Below are positions 18,518 through 30,047 of a stretch of 48,361 bases of DNA, one piece after another (within the stretch, counting starts at the first letter, position 1; each line of letters starts with the position of its first letter). This DNA comes from Rhizobium sp. Q54 (GTDB lineage Bacteria > Pseudomonadota > Alphaproteobacteria > SHVZ01). Both the position numbers and the translations under genes were made by a program. Location: NCBI GenBank assembly GCA_945871425.1, contig CAMBVS010000026.1, positions 1-48,361 on the forward strand, written 5' to 3'. The notes beneath the pieces were generated by a model that searched no databases, was not told the DNA's origin, and worked only from the letters and a program-made list of their open reading frames with translations.

Positions 18518-20763
18518 CAGTCCTTTCCCGGAGGCCTTTTGCCGGACTGGAACGTGGCCGGTCGGGGTGAGGTCGGTCGAGCGGTCGTTGCCGCCGCCGG
18601 GGCGGCAGGGGCCGCTTCGACGACAGGGTTGGTCTCGGGCGCAGGGTTGCCGTCGCGGGCGATGACCGAGACATCCTCGCCGCCGTTGCAGGTGCGGTCG
18701 GTTTCGGCATCGCAGATTTCGTCGGCGCCGGCCTTGCCGATGCGGGCCTTGGCGACGTTGGCCTCGATCACGCCGCCGCAGCCGTAGAGGCACCAGCGGT
18801 TGAGCGCCTCGGCCTTGGCGATCGTCGGCGTCCCCCGGGGCATGCGCGCCCGGTAGATGTAGAGCGCTTCCAGCACCCGCTGGACGTAGTTGCGGGTCTC
18901 GGCGATCGGGATCTGCTCGATCCAGTCGAGGACGTCGGCCTCGCCCTTGCGGATGTCGCCATTGTCGCGGAGCCAGCGCCGGGGCCGGCCCGGCCCGGCA
19001 TTGTAGCCGGCGATCGCAGGGATGTAGGCGCCGTCGAAATCGTTGATCAGCCCTTTCAGGTAGGTGCTGCCGAGCGTGATGTTGTAGGTCGGGTTCTGGG
19101 TGAGATCGGTGATCTCGTATTTGAGCCCCAGCTCCTTAGAGACGATCTTGGCGGTCGCCGGCATCAGCTGCATCAGGCCCTGGGCCTTGGCCCGGCTCAC
19201 CGCCCTCTGGTCGAAGCCGCTCTCCTGGCGGATGACCGCGTGGACCAGCGCCGCTTCCGGTGCTTCGCCCTTGGGCAGCGGGATCACCGGATAGGCGTCC
19301 TCGATCAGGACGTGGCCGTCTCGGGCGACCCGGCGCGCGACCGCGACGGCGGTATCGGAACGGCCGAGGGCGCGGATGTGAGCCAGCGCCAGAGCTTTCT
19401 CGCCCGGCGTCTTGGCCTTGTCGACCAGCGCGATCGAGAAGGCGACGAACAGCTCGTTCGGTCCGAGTTCGTTCAGGATCTGGACGATGCGGGCGACCTC
19501 GTTCCGGCGGAAGGCCTGGACCTCGGCCGGAGTCGCCTTGGCGTCCTTGGGCAGCGGCGGCGGCGTGTCCGACAGCTTGCCGGCGGCGATCTGCCCGTAG
19601 AACGTGGTGATGTGCTCGGCGGCCTTGCCGTACCAGGCCCGGGCCCCGGCCGCATCGCCGGAAGCCTCGGCGGCCCGTCCGGCCCAGTAGGCGCCGCGCG
19701 CCCGGCTGATCGGTGCGGTGGTGCCGTCGTGCAGCTTCCTGAAGTGGGTAAGCGCGGCCTTGCGGTCGTCGAGGAAGCGGAGCGCCACGAACCCGGCGAA
19801 GAACTCGGCATCGGCCTGGAGCTTGCCGCCGCCGGGCTTGTGGGCGGCGGCAAGCTTGTAGGCGAGCGAGATGTCGCCGTCGCGGAGCGCCTGGCGAGCC
19901 TGGTACTCGGTCTCCCGCCACCACAGGTCCGGACGGACGAGGTCGGCCGGCGGCTTCAGCAGGATCTCGCGGGCGGCGTCGTTCTGACTGCGAATCCGGC
20001 GCCATTTCGCCCGCTCGAACAGGAAGCCCGGGTCGGTCTGCAGATTGGCCGGGACGTTGCGGATCGCGGCCTCGGTGCCGCCGGCGCCGGTCTTGAGGCG
20101 AATCCGCGCCTCGGCCAGCGTCTTCTGTCCGGGCTCGACGCGGGCCAGCATGCGCTGGAGCGGGGCGCCGGACTTCCCGTCCCAGAGCATCCTGTCGAGG
20201 CGGGTCCAATGGTCCTGGGCGCGGATGGTGTCGCGGTAGCGGAGCAGGAAGGCCTTCTCCTGAGCGACGTCGAACTCGCCGGCGGCCCAGGAGTCCCGAA
20301 TCAGCTCGGCCGCCTTGGTCTTCTGCCCGGTCCGCGAATAGGCCTCGGCGAGGCGGAGCCGCCCGGCCCCGAGCGGCGGGTGCTTCTGGAACCAGGCGAT
20401 GACATCGGCATCCGGCATGTCGGCCGGCATCGCCTCTTCGGCCCGGAGCCGAAGCGCTTGCCTGCCCGGCCAGTCGGGGTTCTGCGCCAAGAACTGGATG
20501 ATGTCGGAGAAGCTGGCGCGGGAGCCGGCCTTCCTCAGCTCCATCCATCGGATCAGCTTGACCACGGCCGTATCTCGGCCGGCCATGGCCTGGGCGCGGT
20601 TGTAGTCGCCGCCCTCGGCGGCCTGGAGGGCGGCCTTGGCGGTGCGCAGCTCGTCCACCGGGATGCCGGCCGCGAGCGCGTGGGGCGGTGCGACGGCCAT
20701 GACCAGGGCGACCGCGCAAGCGATCACCGTCCCGGCTCCTACCGGCTTCCACCCTGCCGCCAT
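18517..20763 (-). CDS. slt: Soluble lytic murein transglycosylase (Slt70-like)
   Basis: Periplasmic enzyme that cleaves peptidoglycan between MurNAc and GlcNAc, forming 1,6-anhydroMurNAc ends. The ATG at 20763 gives a typical signal peptide (MAAGWKPV, a hydrophobic core and cleavage near AVAPPHALAA). A GTG ten codons earlier is the alternative. A long alpha-helical superhelix (residues about 30-480) is followed by the SLT domain with IRQESGFDQRAVSRAKAQGLMQLMP (catalytic Glu514) and IAGYNAGPGRPRRWL. After the SLT domain comes a cysteine-containing tail and a Pro/Ala-rich end. Divergent from dapA, as in many Alphaproteobacteria. Confidence 0.93.
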   Translation of the reverse strand: MAAGWKPVGAGTVIACAVALVMAVAPPHALAAGIPVDELRTAKAALQAAEGGDYNRAQAMAGRDTAVVKLIRWMELRKAGSRASFSDIIQFLAQNPDWPGRQALRLRAEEAMPADMPDADVIAWFQKHPPLGAGRLRLAEAYSRTGQKTKAAELIRDSWAAGEFDVAQEKAFLLRYRDTIRAQDHWTRLDRMLWDGKSGAPLQRMLARVEPGQKTLAEARIRLKTGAGGTEAAIRNVPANLQTDPGFLFERAKWRRIRSQNDAAREILLKPPADLVRPDLWWRETEYQARQALRDGDISLAYKLAAAHKPGGGKLQADAEFFAGFVALRFLDDRKAALTHFRKLHDGTTAPISRARGAYWAGRAAEASGDAAGARAWYGKAAEHITTFYGQIAAGKLSDTPPPLPKDAKATPAEVQAFRRNEVARIVQILNELGPNELFVAFSIALVDKAKTPGEKALALAHIRALGRSDTAVAVARRVARDGHVLIEDAYPVIPLPKGEAPEAALVHAVIRQESGFDQRAVSRAKAQGLMQLMPATAKIVSKELGLKYEITDLTQNPTYNITLGSTYLKGLINDFDGAYIPAIAGYNAGPGRPRRWLRDNGDIRKGEADVLDWIEQIPIAETRNYVQRVLEALYIYRARMPRGTPTIAKAEALNRWCLYGCGGVIEANVAKARIGKAGADEICDAETDRTCNGGEDVSVIARDGNPAPETNPVVEAAPAAPAAATTARPTSPRPATFQSGKRPPGKD

Positions 20764-20859
20764 CAGTCTCTGTCCCTGATTGTCTCGGGTCACCGTCCTC
20801 GGACGGGCAACCGTCTCGCACCGGCGCCATTCTAATGGTGCCGGGCGCGGCCAACAACC

Positions 20860-20888
20860 TTGCCGGCTGACGCCCGGCCAACTATCGT
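20860..20888 (+). promoter_or_regulatory. Candidate sigma-70 promoter of dapA
   Basis: TTGCCG (20860-20865), a 17-base spacer and TATCGT (20883-20888) in the 166-base divergent slt/dapA spacer. The predicted start near 20895 leaves a leader of about 35 bases with a GAGGAG ribosome site before the dapA ATG. No operator-like repeat was seen. Confidence 0.4.
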
Positions 20889-20929
20889 CCGGTTAACCGC
20901 CCCTCCCGGGCGAGTCTGAGGAGATCGTC

Positions 20930-21808
20930 ATGTTCAAGGGTTCGCTCGTGGCACTGCTCACGCCGTTCACGGCCGCGGGCAAGGTCGACGAGAAGGCCTT
21001 CCAGTCCTTCGTGGCCTGGCAGATCGAGCACGGCACCCACGGGTTCATCCCCTGCGGCACAACCGGCGAATCCCCGACCCTCTCCCATGACGAGCACAGG
21101 CGAGTGGTGGAGCTCTGCATCGAGGTGTCCAAGGGCAAGCGCCCGGTCATCGCCGGCACCGGGTCCAACTCAACCGCCGAGGCGATCAACCTGACCCGGC
21201 ATGCCAAGGAGGCCGGTGCCGACGCCGCCCTGGTGGTGACGCCGTACTACAACAAGCCGACCCAGGAGGGGCTCTTCCTGCATTACAAGGCGATCCACGA
21301 CGCGGTCGACCTGCCCCTCATCATCTACAACATCCCCGGCCGCTCGGTGGTCGACATGACGCCGGAGACGATGGGGCGGCTGGCGAAGCTGCCGAACATC
21401 GTCGGCGTCAAGGACGCCACCAACGACCTCGGCCGGCCGTTCAAGACCCGGCGGGCCTGCGGCGACAAGTTCGCCCAGCTCTCCGGCGAGGACGGGACGG
21501 CTCTCGCCTTCCTCGCCCAGGGCGGCGACGGCTGCATCTCGGTCACCGCCAATGTGGCGCCGCGCCAGCTCGCCGACATGCACGAGGCATGGGCGAAAGG
21601 CGACGTCGCCAAGGCCCAGGCGATCAACGAACGGCTGATGCCGCTCCACGAGGCGCTGTTCGTCGAGACCAGCCCGGCACCGGTCAAGTTCGCAGGCTCG
21701 CTTCTGGCCAAGTGCCGGGCGGACTGCCGCCTTCCGCTCGCTCCGATATCCGAGGCGACCCGGGAGCGGGTGTCGGCAGCCATGCGCGGCGCCGGCCTCA
21801 TCAACTAG
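20930..21808 (+). CDS. dapA: 4-hydroxy-tetrahydrodipicolinate synthase
   Basis: Condenses pyruvate with aspartate semialdehyde, the first committed step to diaminopimelate and lysine. The 292 residues fold as a class I aldolase barrel: [11 protein letters not shown] (residues 41-51, pyruvate carboxylate site), [10 protein letters not shown] with Tyr107, [11 protein letters not shown] with Tyr133, and the Schiff-base lysine Lys161 in GVKDATND. Lysine is needed for protein and diaminopimelate for the peptidoglycan that the neighbouring Slt remodels. It is followed 11 bases later by smpB, a common alphaproteobacterial pairing. Confidence 0.97.
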   Translation: MFKGSLVALLTPFTAAGKVDEKAFQSFVAWQIEHGTHGFIPCGTTGESPTLSHDEHRRVVELCIEVSKGKRPVIAGTGSNSTAEAINLTRHAKEAGADAALVVTPYYNKPTQEGLFLHYKAIHDAVDLPLIIYNIPGRSVVDMTPETMGRLAKLPNIVGVKDATNDLGRPFKTRRACGDKFAQLSGEDGTALAFLAQGGDGCISVTANVAPRQLADMHEAWAKGDVAKAQAINERLMPLHEALFVETSPAPVKFAGSLLAKCRADCRLPLAPISEATRERVSAAMRGAGLIN

Positions 21809-21819
21809 GAAGCCCTCGC

Positions 21820-22287
21820 ATGGCGGCCCCGCTGCCCGACCGGGTGGCCGCCCAGAACCGGCGCGCCCGTCACGACTACTTCATTCTGAGCACGCTCGAG
21901 GCGGGCCTGATGCTCTCCGGCACCGAGGTCAAGAGCCTGCGCCAGGGCGCGGCCTCGATCGCCGAAGCCTATGCGGGCGAGCAGAACGGCGAGCTGTTCC
22001 TGATCAACGCCTATGTGCCGGAATACAAGTCGGCCAACCAGTTCAACCACGAGCCGAAGCGCCCGCGGAAGCTGCTGGTGCGCAGGCGCGAGCTGGACAA
22101 ACTCCTCGGCGCCGTTCGCCGCGAAGGCGTCACCCTGGTGCCGCTGTCGATCTACTTCAACGAGCGCGGCATCGCCAAGGTCCAGCTTGGCCTCGCCAAG
22201 GGCAAGAAGAAGGGCGACAAGCGCGAGACCGAGAAGAAGCGCGACTGGGAGCGCGAGAAAAGCCGGCTCATGCGGGACAAGGGCTGA
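21820..22287 (+). CDS. smpB: SsrA-binding protein SmpB
   Basis: Partner of tmRNA in trans-translation, the rescue of stalled ribosomes. The 155 residues show [55 protein letters not shown] and [24 protein letters not shown], then the long basic C-terminal tail that enters the decoding centre. The ATG at 21820 lies 11 bases after dapA; the frame extends far upstream inside dapA, but that part is not SmpB. Its last 20 bases overlap the opposite-strand uracil-DNA glycosylase gene. Confidence 0.96.
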   Translation: MAAPLPDRVAAQNRRARHDYFILSTLEAGLMLSGTEVKSLRQGAASIAEAYAGEQNGELFLINAYVPEYKSANQFNHEPKRPRKLLVRRRELDKLLGAVRREGVTLVPLSIYFNERGIAKVQLGLAKGKKKGDKRETEKKRDWEREKSRLMRDKG

Positions 22288-22918
22288 GCCGTTTCGCGAT
22301 CCGGCCGACGACCTCGTCGAACATCGCTTCGGTCAGCACACCGGTGTTCGTGTTGTAGCGCGAGCAATGATAGCTGTCGGCAAGCGTGAGCCCGTTCGGT
22401 AGCGCGTGCAAGGCGCCGTGCTTGAACGGATAGGCGGCGAGCCTGCAGCCGAAGGCCCGCAAGACCTGGTTATGGGCGACGACGCCAAGGGCGAGGATCG
22501 TCTCGAGCCCGGTCAAAGAGCCGATCTCGCTCATGAAGAAGCGCCGGCAGGTCGTCTCCTCGACCGGCAGCGGCTTGTTGGCCGGCGGCACGCAGCGGAC
22601 GGCGTTGGTGATGCGGCAGCCGACGAGCTGAAGGCCGTCATCGGCGCGGGCGGCATAGTCGCCGCGGCTGAGGCCATGCCGCGCCAGGGTCGCGTAGAGA
22701 AGATCGCCGGCATAGTCGCCGGTGAAAGGTCGGCCGGTCTGGTTGGCGCCCTTGAGGCCGGGGGCCAGGCCTACGATCAGGAGCCTCGCCTCGGTACCGC
22801 CGAACGAGGGAACAGGGGCGTTGAAGAAGCCCGGGTACTTGATCCGGTTGTCGTCGCGGAAGGCCTTGAGACGCGGGCAGCGGGTGCAGTCGTGCCCCGG
22901 CTGCTCAGCGCTCGGCAT
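22268..22918 (-). CDS. Uracil-DNA glycosylase, family 5 (UDGb type)
   Basis: Base-excision repair enzyme removing uracil, and in this family also deaminated purines, from DNA. The 216 residues contain cysteines placed for a 4Fe-4S cluster (Cys11, Cys14, Cys101 or Cys109, and Cys124) and motif [20 protein letters not shown] (residues 50-68). That motif has the family 5 pattern, without the catalytic Asp of family 1 or the Glu of family 4. The start overlaps the NYN gene stop by 14 bases and the end overlaps smpB. Confidence 0.87.
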   Translation of the reverse strand: MPSAEQPGHDCTRCPRLKAFRDDNRIKYPGFFNAPVPSFGGTEARLLIVGLAPGLKGANQTGRPFTGDYAGDLLYATLARHGLSRGDYAARADDGLQLVGCRITNAVRCVPPANKPLPVEETTCRRFFMSEIGSLTGLETILALGVVAHNQVLRAFGCRLAAYPFKHGALHALPNGLTLADSYHCSRYNTNTGVLTEAMFDEVVGRIAKRLSPCPA

Positions 22919-23555
22919 TCAGGAAGCCGGGGGCCCGGCCGGCGAAACCGGGCGATTCCTCGTCGGTCGGCGGCAGGGAGTCCTGCGGACGGGGCGCGCG
23001 GGGCTCGCGCGCCGGTCCGCCTTCGCGATGCGCGCGTTGAATCTGCGGCGCCAGGTCGGCAAGGTCGACGAAGTTGTCGGCCTGGCGACGAAGCTCGTCG
23101 GCGACCATCGGCGGCTGCGAGCGGATGGTGGAGACGACGGTGACGCGCACCCCGCGGCGCTGGGTCGCCTCGACCAGGCGGCGGAAGTCGCCGTCGCCGG
23201 AGAACAGCACGATGTGGTCGGCGGATGTCGAGAGCTCAAGCATGTCGATGGCGAGCTCGATGTCCATGTTGCCCTTGAAGCGCCGGCGCCCCTGGGCGTC
23301 GGTGAACTCCTTGGCGGGCTTGGTCACCACCGTGTAGCCGTTGTAGTCGAGCCAGTCGACCAGCGGGCGGAGCGGCGAATACTCCTGATCCTCGAGCAGC
23401 GCCGTGTAGTAGAAGGCGCGGATCAGCCGGCCCTTGTTGGCGAAAAGATCCAGCAGCTTCCTGTAGTCGATGTCGAAGCCGAGGCCGCGGGCGGCGGAAT
23501 AGAGATTGGCGCCGTCGATGAAGAGCGCGATGCGCTCCTGGGAATAAAACAGCAT
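22905..23555 (-). CDS. NYN domain protein (LabA/DUF88 family)
   Basis: 216-residue protein with a PIN-like NYN nuclease fold. It shows ALFIDGANLYSAARGLGFDIDYRKLL near the N-terminus, KGNMDIELAIDML in the middle and HIVLFSGDGDFRRLVEATQRRG, which together supply the clustered aspartates of a metal-dependent RNase site. A proline/arginine-rich disordered tail of about 50 residues follows. The ATG at 23555 was preferred to the TTG two codons upstream. In many Alphaproteobacteria this gene is a neighbour of rpoZ; here rpoZ is about 24 kb away. RNA target unknown. Confidence 0.85.
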   Translation of the reverse strand: MLFYSQERIALFIDGANLYSAARGLGFDIDYRKLLDLFANKGRLIRAFYYTALLEDQEYSPLRPLVDWLDYNGYTVVTKPAKEFTDAQGRRRFKGNMDIELAIDMLELSTSADHIVLFSGDGDFRRLVEATQRRGVRVTVVSTIRSQPPMVADELRRQADNFVDLADLAPQIQRAHREGGPAREPRAPRPQDSLPPTDEESPGFAGRAPGFLNAER

Positions 23556-23718
23556 CTTCAATGTCCGTCTGAATGAATGGACTAGGGAAAATAGCGATGC
23601 CCGCTCAGCGCAAGCGACTGGACACTATCCGATGGGGACAATGCTCTCAAGAGGGCGTATCCGCTCTGCCGGTCCCGCAGTGGACGGCATCCATCCACTC
23701 GCTGTAGCCTCGCACACC

Positions 23719-24608
23719 ATGATCGACGGAAGCTGGGCAGCCTTCGGGCCGGGCGAGACGGTCCGCCTCAACTACTACGACTGGGGCCCGCGGATGCACC
23801 CGAAACGGGTGGTCTGCGTCCACGGGCTCACCCGCCAGGGGCGCGACTTCGACGAGCTGGCGAAAGGCCTGTCGAAGGTCCGCCGCATCGTCTGTCCGGA
23901 CCTGGTCGGCCGCGGCCGCTCGGGCTGGGTCACCGACAAGACGCTCTACTCGCTCGACACCTATGTCGCTCACATGTCGGGCCTGCTGGACCACTTGGGA
24001 TTCGAGGGCATCGACTGGGTCGGGACCTCGCTCGGCGGCCTGATCGGGATGCGACTTGCGGCCGAGCGCCCGGAGCTGATCCGCCGCCTCGTGCTCAACG
24101 ACATCGGTCCCCAGCTCGAGTTCGAGGGCGTCAAGACCATCGCCGACTATGTCGGCCAGGACCCCCGCTTCAAGCGCCTCGGCGAGGTCCTCGAGTATCT
24201 GAAGAGGGTGCATGCGGATTTCGGAGCACTGACCGATGCGCAGTGGAGCGACATGACCTCGCACAGCGTGCTTCGCCATCCCGAGGGCGGCTACGGTCTC
24301 CACTACGACCCGACGATCGGGCTGGCGTTCAAGTCGATGGCCAAGCCGCCGCCGGCGACCTGGGAGGTGTGGGAGCGGATCGAATGCCGGGTGCTGCTGC
24401 TCCGGGGAGAGAGGAGCAAGCTCCTGTCGGCCGCCACCGCCGAGCGCATGGCGAAGACCGGACCCAGGGCCGAGGTCGTGACGATCAAGGACGTCGGCCA
24501 TGCGCCGGCACTGATGAGCGAGGAGCAGATCGCCATCCTACGCGACTACATCACTGCCGGTGACGAGGACGAAGCCGAGAGCGGAGAGGTCGAAGCGCCC
24601 CGGCGTCT

Positions 24609-24612
<4 letters not shown>
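23719..24612 (+). CDS. Alpha/beta fold hydrolase
   Basis: 297-residue serine hydrolase of unknown substrate. After a short N-terminal strand region come VVCVHGLTRQGRDFDELAKGL (oxyanion-hole HG), PDLVGRGRSGW, the nucleophile elbow GTSLGGLIG and a late histidine in KDVGHAPALM. The ATG at 23719 fits the family; a frame-extending ATG at 23632 adds 29 residues without hydrolase similarity. The stop overlaps the next gene in ATGA. The 157-base region upstream carries a 6-bp inverted repeat (AGTGGA / TCCACT, 23679-23699) of unknown meaning. Confidence 0.83.
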
Positions 24613-26673
<2,061 letters not shown>

Positions 26674-26719
26674 TTAATTGAATAGGGGGGAGAGTCGGAG
26701 TCGAGAAGGAATGACCACC

Positions 26720-27685
26720 ATGCAACCGGCCTCCATCGACCGAATCGCCGACCTCCGGAACATGCCTGCCGTCGCCGATACCGGCCTCGGCGCCGTCCTC
26801 GACTCATTCCGCGATGCCGTCCTGCTCGTCGATCACCAGGGCATCGTCGCCTGCGCCAACCGCTCGGCCGAGCAGCTGTTCCAGATTCCGGCAGTCTGCC
26901 TCATCGGTACCGATTGCCTGAACCTGATGGCGGACCGGCAGAGCCGGGGCTTTCTCGACTACCTGAGGGGAATGCTGCTCTCCGGTGAGGGCGGCCGGCC
27001 CGGCGCCACGGTCGAGCTGGTCGGGCGGCGACCGGGCGGCACCCTCTTTCCGATCGAGGTGACGAGCGGCCGCGTCGAACAGCCGGGAGACCCCGCCTTC
27101 ACCCTGGTAATCCGCGACATCGGCCAGCAGAAGGCGAGAGAGAAGGAATTGCGAGAGGGCGCGAACCGAGACCGGCTGACCCGGGTCGCGACCAGGGCTC
27201 ATGTCGAGCAGCTGGCGGAGACCGAGCTGTTCCGGGCCTCCCGCTACGACCGGCCGTTCTCCGTCCTGCTCCTCGACATCGACCACTTCAAGCGCGTCAA
27301 CGATACCTACGGGCACGCTGCCGGCGACTTCGTCCTGCAGGAGGTCGCGGGTCGCTGCCGGCTGCTGGTCCGGGCCTCCGATCTGATCGGCCGCTGGGGC
27401 GGCGAGGAATTCCTGGTGATGACGCCGGAAACCGCTCTCGAAGGCGGCCAGGCGCTCGGCGAGCGTCTTCGGAAGGTCGTCGGGGAGACGCCGGTCGTCC
27501 TTGAGTCGGGCGAGAGCCTGCGTGTCACGATCTCCGTCGGCGTCGCTCCCTACCTTGCGGGCGACGACGACCTCGCGGCGATCGTCGGTCGTGCCGACGC
27601 CGCGCTCTACCGGGCCAAGGCCAAGGGCCGTGATCGCGTCGAGCTTGCGGACCCGCCGCCGAAGTCGCTGAAGCCCGCCGCCTGA
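26720..27685 (+). CDS. PAS-GGDEF diguanylate cyclase
   Basis: Probable cytoplasmic cyclase that makes cyclic di-GMP from two GTP. A PAS domain (about residues 18-135; VLLVDHQGIVACANRSAEQLFQI) precedes a GGDEF domain with LLLDIDHFKRVNDTYGHAAGDFVL and an intact active site GGEEF (227-231). An RASD inhibitory site stands five residues before GGEEF, so product inhibition is expected. No membrane segment is visible. The start was put at 26720 because AGAAGGA ends at 26710, leaving 9 bases; the ATG at 26711 would have no spacing. The signal sensed by the PAS domain is unknown. Confidence 0.9.
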   Translation: MQPASIDRIADLRNMPAVADTGLGAVLDSFRDAVLLVDHQGIVACANRSAEQLFQIPAVCLIGTDCLNLMADRQSRGFLDYLRGMLLSGEGGRPGATVELVGRRPGGTLFPIEVTSGRVEQPGDPAFTLVIRDIGQQKAREKELREGANRDRLTRVATRAHVEQLAETELFRASRYDRPFSVLLLDIDHFKRVNDTYGHAAGDFVLQEVAGRCRLLVRASDLIGRWGGEEFLVMTPETALEGGQALGERLRKVVGETPVVLESGESLRVTISVGVAPYLAGDDDLAAIVGRADAALYRAKAKGRDRVELADPPPKSLKPAA

Positions 27686-27752
27686 CCGCTTCTGACGGTC
27701 TGCTGCACGATGGAGGGGCGGGTGAATCCCTCCCGGTCACTGACGTTTGCTC

Positions 27753-29618
27753 TCACGCCAGCGGCTGGAGGGAGGCGAGGGGCACGATCGGCAGCACGAC
27801 ATGGGAGGGCCGTTCACGATCGACATGGACGGTGTTGGTGGCGATGCGCTTCAGCCGCGCCATGCCCTCCGGCTCGCCGGTGTTGGGATTGACGTCGAAG
27901 CGCGGGAAGTTGCTCGACGAGACGTCGAGCCGGATGCGATGCCCGGCCTTGAACAGGTTGGCGGTGGCGAAAGGCTCGATGGCGATCTCGTAGACCCGGC
28001 CGGGCGACATCATCGTCGGCCTGGTCCAGGACTTCCGGTAGCGGCAGCGGAGAATGCCGTCGGTCAGGTTCATCGCGAAGCCGCGCGGGTCGTCCGGGCT
28101 CGGCGGATGCACGTCGATCAGTTTCGCGGTGAAGTCGGTGTCGATGCAGGAGGATGAGATCCACAGCTTGACCGTGATCGGACCGATCACGGCCACGTCC
28201 CCGGCCAGCGGTTCGGTCTCGAATACCAGCACGTCGGATCGGGCGGCGAGCGGCAGGCCAGGGTTCTGGATGCCGAAGAAACGCGGGTCCTCGCGCTGGT
28301 CGAAGGCGCCGCCTTCGAAGATCGGCTGGCCCGAGCTGTTGCTGCCGCCGATGGTCGGACACGGCTTTGCCGGATCGTAGTCGTAGGAGAGCGGCGCCGC
28401 GCCCTTCTTCGGCTTGCTCGACGCAAGACGTCCGTCGCCATGGAGATAGAAGGGGGTGAGGCGGGTCTTCGGCAGCGGCCAGGCCAAGGCCGCGATCCAG
28501 TGGCCGCCGTGATCGAGCCGACCGGAGGCGATGCGCCTGCCAGAGCCGCCGCCCATCAGGAAGAGGCGGATCGCCGGCTCGTCGTCGACGCCGTTCCGGA
28601 GATCCTTCATCCAGCGGTCGAACCAGCGCCGACGGAACTCCGTCCAGTCGGCGGCGAGGTTGCCGTCGAGGGGCGCCCTCGGCCCGAAGTCGACGTCGCC
28701 GGAGAAGGTGGAGGTGCGGTCGCCGTGCAGCCAGGGTCCCATGATCAGGCGGATCGGCGCCTTCTTCTTGCTCGACCGGAGACCGAGGAAGTTCTCGGTC
28801 GCGGTCCGCACATATGGGTCGTACCAGCTCGACATGTGGATCTGCGGTATGTCGGGCACGCGGTCGTAGTAGCCGGCGGCATGGATGCCGGGTTTCCGCC
28901 AATAGTCGTCGAAGCGGCCGTGGCTCCACAGGTCGAAGAGATAAGCCTCGTATTCGGGGACGTGCCGGATCGGAGAGTGTCCGGGCTTCCAGGGGAGGCT
29001 CCTGAACCATGCCTTGATGTCCTCGGCCTCGAGAGCGGCGCGGAGGACGGGATCGGCCTTCGCCGGCGGGCTTTCCTTCGCCTGGTTGTAGGCCCAGGTC
29101 GCCTGCCGCATCTCGAAGGCGCCGCCGTTGCGGATGGCGCTCGCATAGGCGTTCGAGAATCCGCCGCAGTCGACGACCATGGTCGCGAGGCCCTTCGGCC
29201 CGAGGGAGGCAAGCGCCATCTGCGTGTGCGCCGCGTAGGAAAGCCCCATGGTGCCGATATGTCCGTCGCACCAGGGCTGGGCGAGGATCCAGGCGAGGGT
29301 ATCGACGCCGTCCTCGGCATCGGAAAGATACTTCACGAACGCGCCTTCCGACCCGTGCCGCCCCCGGCAGTCCTGAAAGATCACGACGTAGCCGTGGCGG
29401 ACGAAGCGGGCGGCGATCTCGGCCCGCGACTCGGAGCGCGAGATCTGCGACTTGCCATAGGGCGTGCGCTCCAGGATTACTGGAAAGCGGGCCTCGACCG
29501 CATGTCCGTCGCGGGCGGGACGATGGACATCCGTCGCCAGCCGCACGCCGTCACGAAGCCTCACCATGCGGTCGCGCTCGACCGCGACGTCGTAGGGCTG
29601 ATTGGGAATGTCGGGCAT
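27753..29618 (-). CDS. CocE/NonD-type hydrolase (X-Pro dipeptidyl-peptidase S15 family)
   Basis: 621-residue serine hydrolase. The N-terminal alpha/beta domain has VRLRDGVRLATDVHRP, the FQDCRGRHGSEGAF block, and the nucleophile GLSYAAHTQMALAS. The C-terminal half is the jelly-roll X-Pro domain (DVLVFETEPLAGDVAVIGPITVKLWISSS, RLDVSSSNFPRFDVNPNTGE). Members cleave cocaine esters, glutaryl-7-ACA or Xaa-Pro peptides; the substrate here is not predictable. No signal peptide is evident. It converges with the diguanylate cyclase. Confidence 0.88.
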   Translation of the reverse strand: MPDIPNQPYDVAVERDRMVRLRDGVRLATDVHRPARDGHAVEARFPVILERTPYGKSQISRSESRAEIAARFVRHGYVVIFQDCRGRHGSEGAFVKYLSDAEDGVDTLAWILAQPWCDGHIGTMGLSYAAHTQMALASLGPKGLATMVVDCGGFSNAYASAIRNGGAFEMRQATWAYNQAKESPPAKADPVLRAALEAEDIKAWFRSLPWKPGHSPIRHVPEYEAYLFDLWSHGRFDDYWRKPGIHAAGYYDRVPDIPQIHMSSWYDPYVRTATENFLGLRSSKKKAPIRLIMGPWLHGDRTSTFSGDVDFGPRAPLDGNLAADWTEFRRRWFDRWMKDLRNGVDDEPAIRLFLMGGGSGRRIASGRLDHGGHWIAALAWPLPKTRLTPFYLHGDGRLASSKPKKGAAPLSYDYDPAKPCPTIGGSNSSGQPIFEGGAFDQREDPRFFGIQNPGLPLAARSDVLVFETEPLAGDVAVIGPITVKLWISSSCIDTDFTAKLIDVHPPSPDDPRGFAMNLTDGILRCRYRKSWTRPTMMSPGRVYEIAIEPFATANLFKAGHRIRLDVSSSNFPRFDVNPNTGEPEGMARLKRIATNTVHVDRERPSHVVLPIVPLASLQPLA

Positions 29619-29682
29619 CGGGGCCTCCGGTCTCGGCCCCGAGGCTAGGCTCGGCGTGCTCGGATTCTCAAGCGCCGAGAGC

Positions 29683-29830
29683 TCACCCGGCCTTCGCCAT
29701 CACTGTTGCCCGGCGGAGGCTCGACGCCGGCAAGACGACGGTGATCCGTGTGCCGACGCCGGGGTGCTGGCGATGTCGAGCCGGCCGCCGTGAAGCGCGG
29801 TGAAGCGCTTGGCCGGCGGCAGGCCGAACA
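29683..29830 (-). pseudogene. Frameshifted C-terminal remnant of a sensor histidine kinase
   Basis: Read on the minus strand, FGLPPAKRFTALHGGRLDI continues as ASTP and then, after adding one base near 29760, GVGTRITVVLP and a short tail ending at TGA 29683-29685. This is the end of a HATPase_c domain, the G2 box region seen in typical kinases as GLGLPLAKRF...HGGxLxIxSxPGxGTxVTVxLP. The single-base deletion and the absence of any upstream kinase sequence show that only about 45 codons remain, and they are broken. Confidence 0.7.
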
Positions 29831-30008
29831 GCGGGTCATGGCTGCCGGTCAGGTCGCAGGGACGGTCACTGCAGAAGACGGCCAACCAGTCGTGGAGCAA
29901 GAGAAGACGCTCCGCCGGCCCCTCAGGAGGGGGGAGGATCGGCCGGCGCGGAGGTGTTCCAACGGTCTCGTGGCGCTCAGTAATGATCCGGTGCGATGGG
30001 TTTTCGGT

Positions 30009-30041
30009 AGATCCCCGAAGGTTGTGAAGCATCGGGGATCT
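30009..30041 (-). terminator. Stem-loop after the amidohydrolase gene
   Basis: A perfect 10-bp inverted repeat (AGATCCCCGA / TCGGGGATCT, 13-base loop) begins 7 bases past the amidohydrolase stop. A run of T is missing on the downstream side (ACCGAAAACCC), so it may be a weak or Rho-assisted terminator, or an RNA-stabilising 3' hairpin. Confidence 0.45.
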
Positions 30042-30047
30042 GTGTCC

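Larger units (their letters stand above)
29619..30047. other. Gene-free stretch with one remnant and one stem-loop
   Basis: This 429-base interval between the CocE hydrolase start and the amidohydrolase stop holds no intact gene. It contains the histidine-kinase remnant (29683-29830) and a perfect inverted repeat (30009-30041). The open frames across it have no recognisable protein similarity outside the remnant. Confidence 0.6.

Noticed and set aside
23632..23718. N-terminal extension of the alpha/beta hydrolase
   Set aside because: The 29 extra residues lack similarity to hydrolases and the ATG at 23719 directly precedes the conserved fold.
27684..27733. Terminators between the diguanylate cyclase and CocE genes
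   Set aside because: Two short stems (GACCG/CGGTC and GGAGGG/CCCTCC) exist but neither has a T tract; too weak to call.
29700..30032. 110-codon minus-strand frame in the gene-free interval as a real protein
   Set aside because: Only the part LHGGRLDIASTP has similarity, and it continues in another frame after a base deletion; the remainder is unrelated, so it is treated as a pseudogene remnant.
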